Positions 62,998 through 64,000 of a stretch of DNA of 64,000 nt are shown here, piece after piece (positions within the stretch are counted from its first letter, which is position 1; each line of letters begins with the position of its first letter). The notes under the pieces are model-generated. The model was not told the origin of the DNA. It was given only the letters and a program-made list of their open reading frames with translations, and made no database searches. Made by a program: the position numbers and the translations under genes. The DNA is from JARRQJ01 sp963810615 (GTDB lineage: Bacteria > Pseudomonadota > Gammaproteobacteria > DRLM01), in assembly GCA_963810615.1 (NCBI GenBank), contig CAWEOA010000004.1, positions 1 to 64,000 of the forward strand. Reading direction: 5' to 3'.

Positions 62998-63823
62998 TAG
63001 CGCCAAGCTTCACCTAAGACAAATTATTTCCTCTTAGCCCCGGCACTAGCCGGGGTTTATATTTATTGAGCCCATAAATCTTTTATCAAATCGTCAATAG
63101 TAAACTGCAAACCTAACTGGCACATTGATGCATCAACAGCCTGTTGCTGCTACAACAGACACCGAGTCCCGCTGGAGATTACCGCAGGCGGTGTCCGGCG
63201 GCGGCCCTTGACGCCTTGTGGCCATTTGGCTCATGAATTCGAGCGCCTGCTTCGCGACGCGTTGATCAGATATTGGCCGCACGTACGAGGATAATCAGAT
63301 CCCAGTTCCACGGCCATTCACTTTTTTTAGTTGAGAATAGAAACAGATTGTCGCGCAGTAACCTACACTCGGTTTGGACCAATTACCAGCTTGGTCGCCC
63401 CAAGACATCGCAATTTTGAATAGAAGAGCGCCCCGTTAGACTGAGGTAGGCGCCCGGCCTATCGGGGCTAACCACTATTATTCCCGGAGGGCAAATACCA
63501 GTGGCTTTAGAATTTTATGCATATCTGAAGCCAGCACACCTCTTCCTTGTAATATCATAAGGTTAATAGCATTTTATTGAGATGATCAACCGGACCAATT
63601 TTGCAGTCCGCAAATTTTGTCTGCAAATTTTGTGATCGTTATATAGGCGGTAATATAGATATCGAGATAGTTGTCTCTCAATCCAATCGGAGAAAAGGGC
63701 GATTATTGGTCGGAGACGTCTGGCCGCAGCACCCAGATTTATTCTGTCGGCCGGTCGTTTGCATTTGGGAAAGACTAAAGACTTAATGTTGATGCGCGCC
63801 CAAGCTGATGAATCTGGGCACTG
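62998..63823. other. Gene-poor region between the tiny membrane gene and the right-end IS
   Basis: Apart from the terminator at 63036 and the second repeat copy, no gene was supported in about 800 bases. A 61-codon frame at 63601-63786 has no ribosome-binding site and no recognisable product. Confidence 0.35.
63036..63062 (+). terminator. Terminator of the tiny membrane protein gene
   Basis: CCCCGGC (63038-63044) pairs with GCCGGGG (63049-63055), loop ACTA, extended by A-T and G-T pairs, and followed by a T-rich tail. Confidence 0.85.
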
Positions 63824-64000
63824 TGACCTGCCCCGAAAAAAGGATCCAATTTCTCAGTTAGTTTTTGGCCGAAATTTCATTGTAGTGTCTCCGGTGTCGG
63901 CGTGACAAATCGGAGAGCTATCGGCTTGGACAGTACAGTCTGCGGGGCGGGCGGCCTGTACCCCAGTGAGCTATGCGGTCTTTTGTGTTGTAGTGGATAC
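63824..64000 (-). mobile_element. IS3-family element, 3' end with OrfB C-terminus, running off the window
   Basis: TGACCTGCCCCG (from 63824) looks like the terminal inverted repeat. On the minus strand, from the window edge to a stop at 63877-63879, the reading is KRPHSSLGYRPPAPQT, then a divergent tail ending TPETLQ. The HSSLGYRPP motif marks the end of IS3 OrfB transposases. The rest lies outside the window, so intactness is unknown. Confidence 0.8.

Larger units (their letters stand above)
62576..63821. repeat. Dispersed 27-base repeat, two copies
   Basis: Copies at 62576-62602 and 63795-63821 begin CGCGCCCAAGCTG and agree at 24 of 27 positions. The second ends two bases before an IS3-type end (63824). 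They may mark an old insertion site or the ends of a decayed element that once spanned the tiny-gene region. Confidence 0.5.

Noticed and set aside
63601..63786. 61-codon plus-strand frame near the right edge
   Set aside because: No ribosome-binding site, no homology recognised; probably chance.

Overview
The window is a piece of a proteobacterial chromosome with mixed base composition. Long GC-rich operons carry the core genes, and AT-richer islands carry remnants of insertion sequences. The gene set suggests a free-living gammaproteobacterium, probably microaerobic or chemolithotrophic: an iron-sulfur APS reductase, a cbb3-type oxidase, a PEP-CTERM surface protein, CheV, an ECF42 sigma factor and two sodium/proton antiporter families. 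This lineage call is inference. No rRNA, tRNA or CRISPR array was seen.

Layout. 1-5.9 kb: the end of one P-type cation ATPase, a small periplasmic protein, a complete second P-type ATPase on the other strand and a cytochrome b561. 5.9-10.3 kb: an AT-rich accessory stretch with an ABM-fold protein, an ArsP-type permease plus a CxxC thioredoxin-like protein, and nested IS481/IS3 remnants. 10.3-14.1 kb: a cold-shock protein with a strong terminator, an Ada-type methyltransferase, interspersed repeats, a lipoprotein, a cytosine deaminase of the yeast type and a frameshifted P-loop kinase. 14.3-18.6 kb: a MacAB/DevCB-like efflux operon. 19-23 kb: CheV, then a VOC/DGPF/DGPF/ECF42 cluster preceded by a decayed MarR gene.

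23.2-31.1 kb is a compact operon with a good sigma-70-like promoter. It encodes a small membrane protein, a carbamoylase/allantoate-amidohydrolase-type hydrolase, an isochorismatase-fold amidase, a frameshifted tiny membrane protein, an aspartate-carbamoyltransferase homologue, a class B asparagine-synthetase homologue and a betaine-type ABC transporter. The set points to uptake and remodelling of a ureido or amide compound that I cannot name. It is the best candidate here for an undescribed pathway.

31-40 kb holds a sulfotransferase remnant, a nickel/cobalt permease, an HPP membrane protein, APS reductase, a possible structured RNA, an STAS-like protein, a PAS/GAF/GGDEF/EAL protein and a glutathione transferase. 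40.6-43.8 kb encodes a cbb3 oxidase in which CcoN, CcoO and a two-heme cytochrome c are one 971-residue polypeptide.

43.8-58.6 kb is a block that looks like a low-oxygen or stress regulon: rhodanese, PRC-barrel, GH-type debranching enzyme, M50-CBS protease, cation antiporter, CBS protein, a broken NDH-2, PLD/TVP38/EEP membrane-lipid genes, NhaA, a ferritin-like protein and a Crp/Fnr regulator. Repeated TTGAN6TCAA palindromes stand before several of these units, and the local Crp/Fnr protein carries the E..SR recognition residues expected for such sites. 59.5-64 kb has a PEP-CTERM protein, a metallopeptidase/ATP-grasp pair, a 36-residue membrane protein with its own terminator, and an IS3-family transposase running off the right edge.

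Several genes carry single frameshifts (near 13.79, 25.61, 31.51, 50.88 and 54.62 kb). They may be real decay or sequencing errors.
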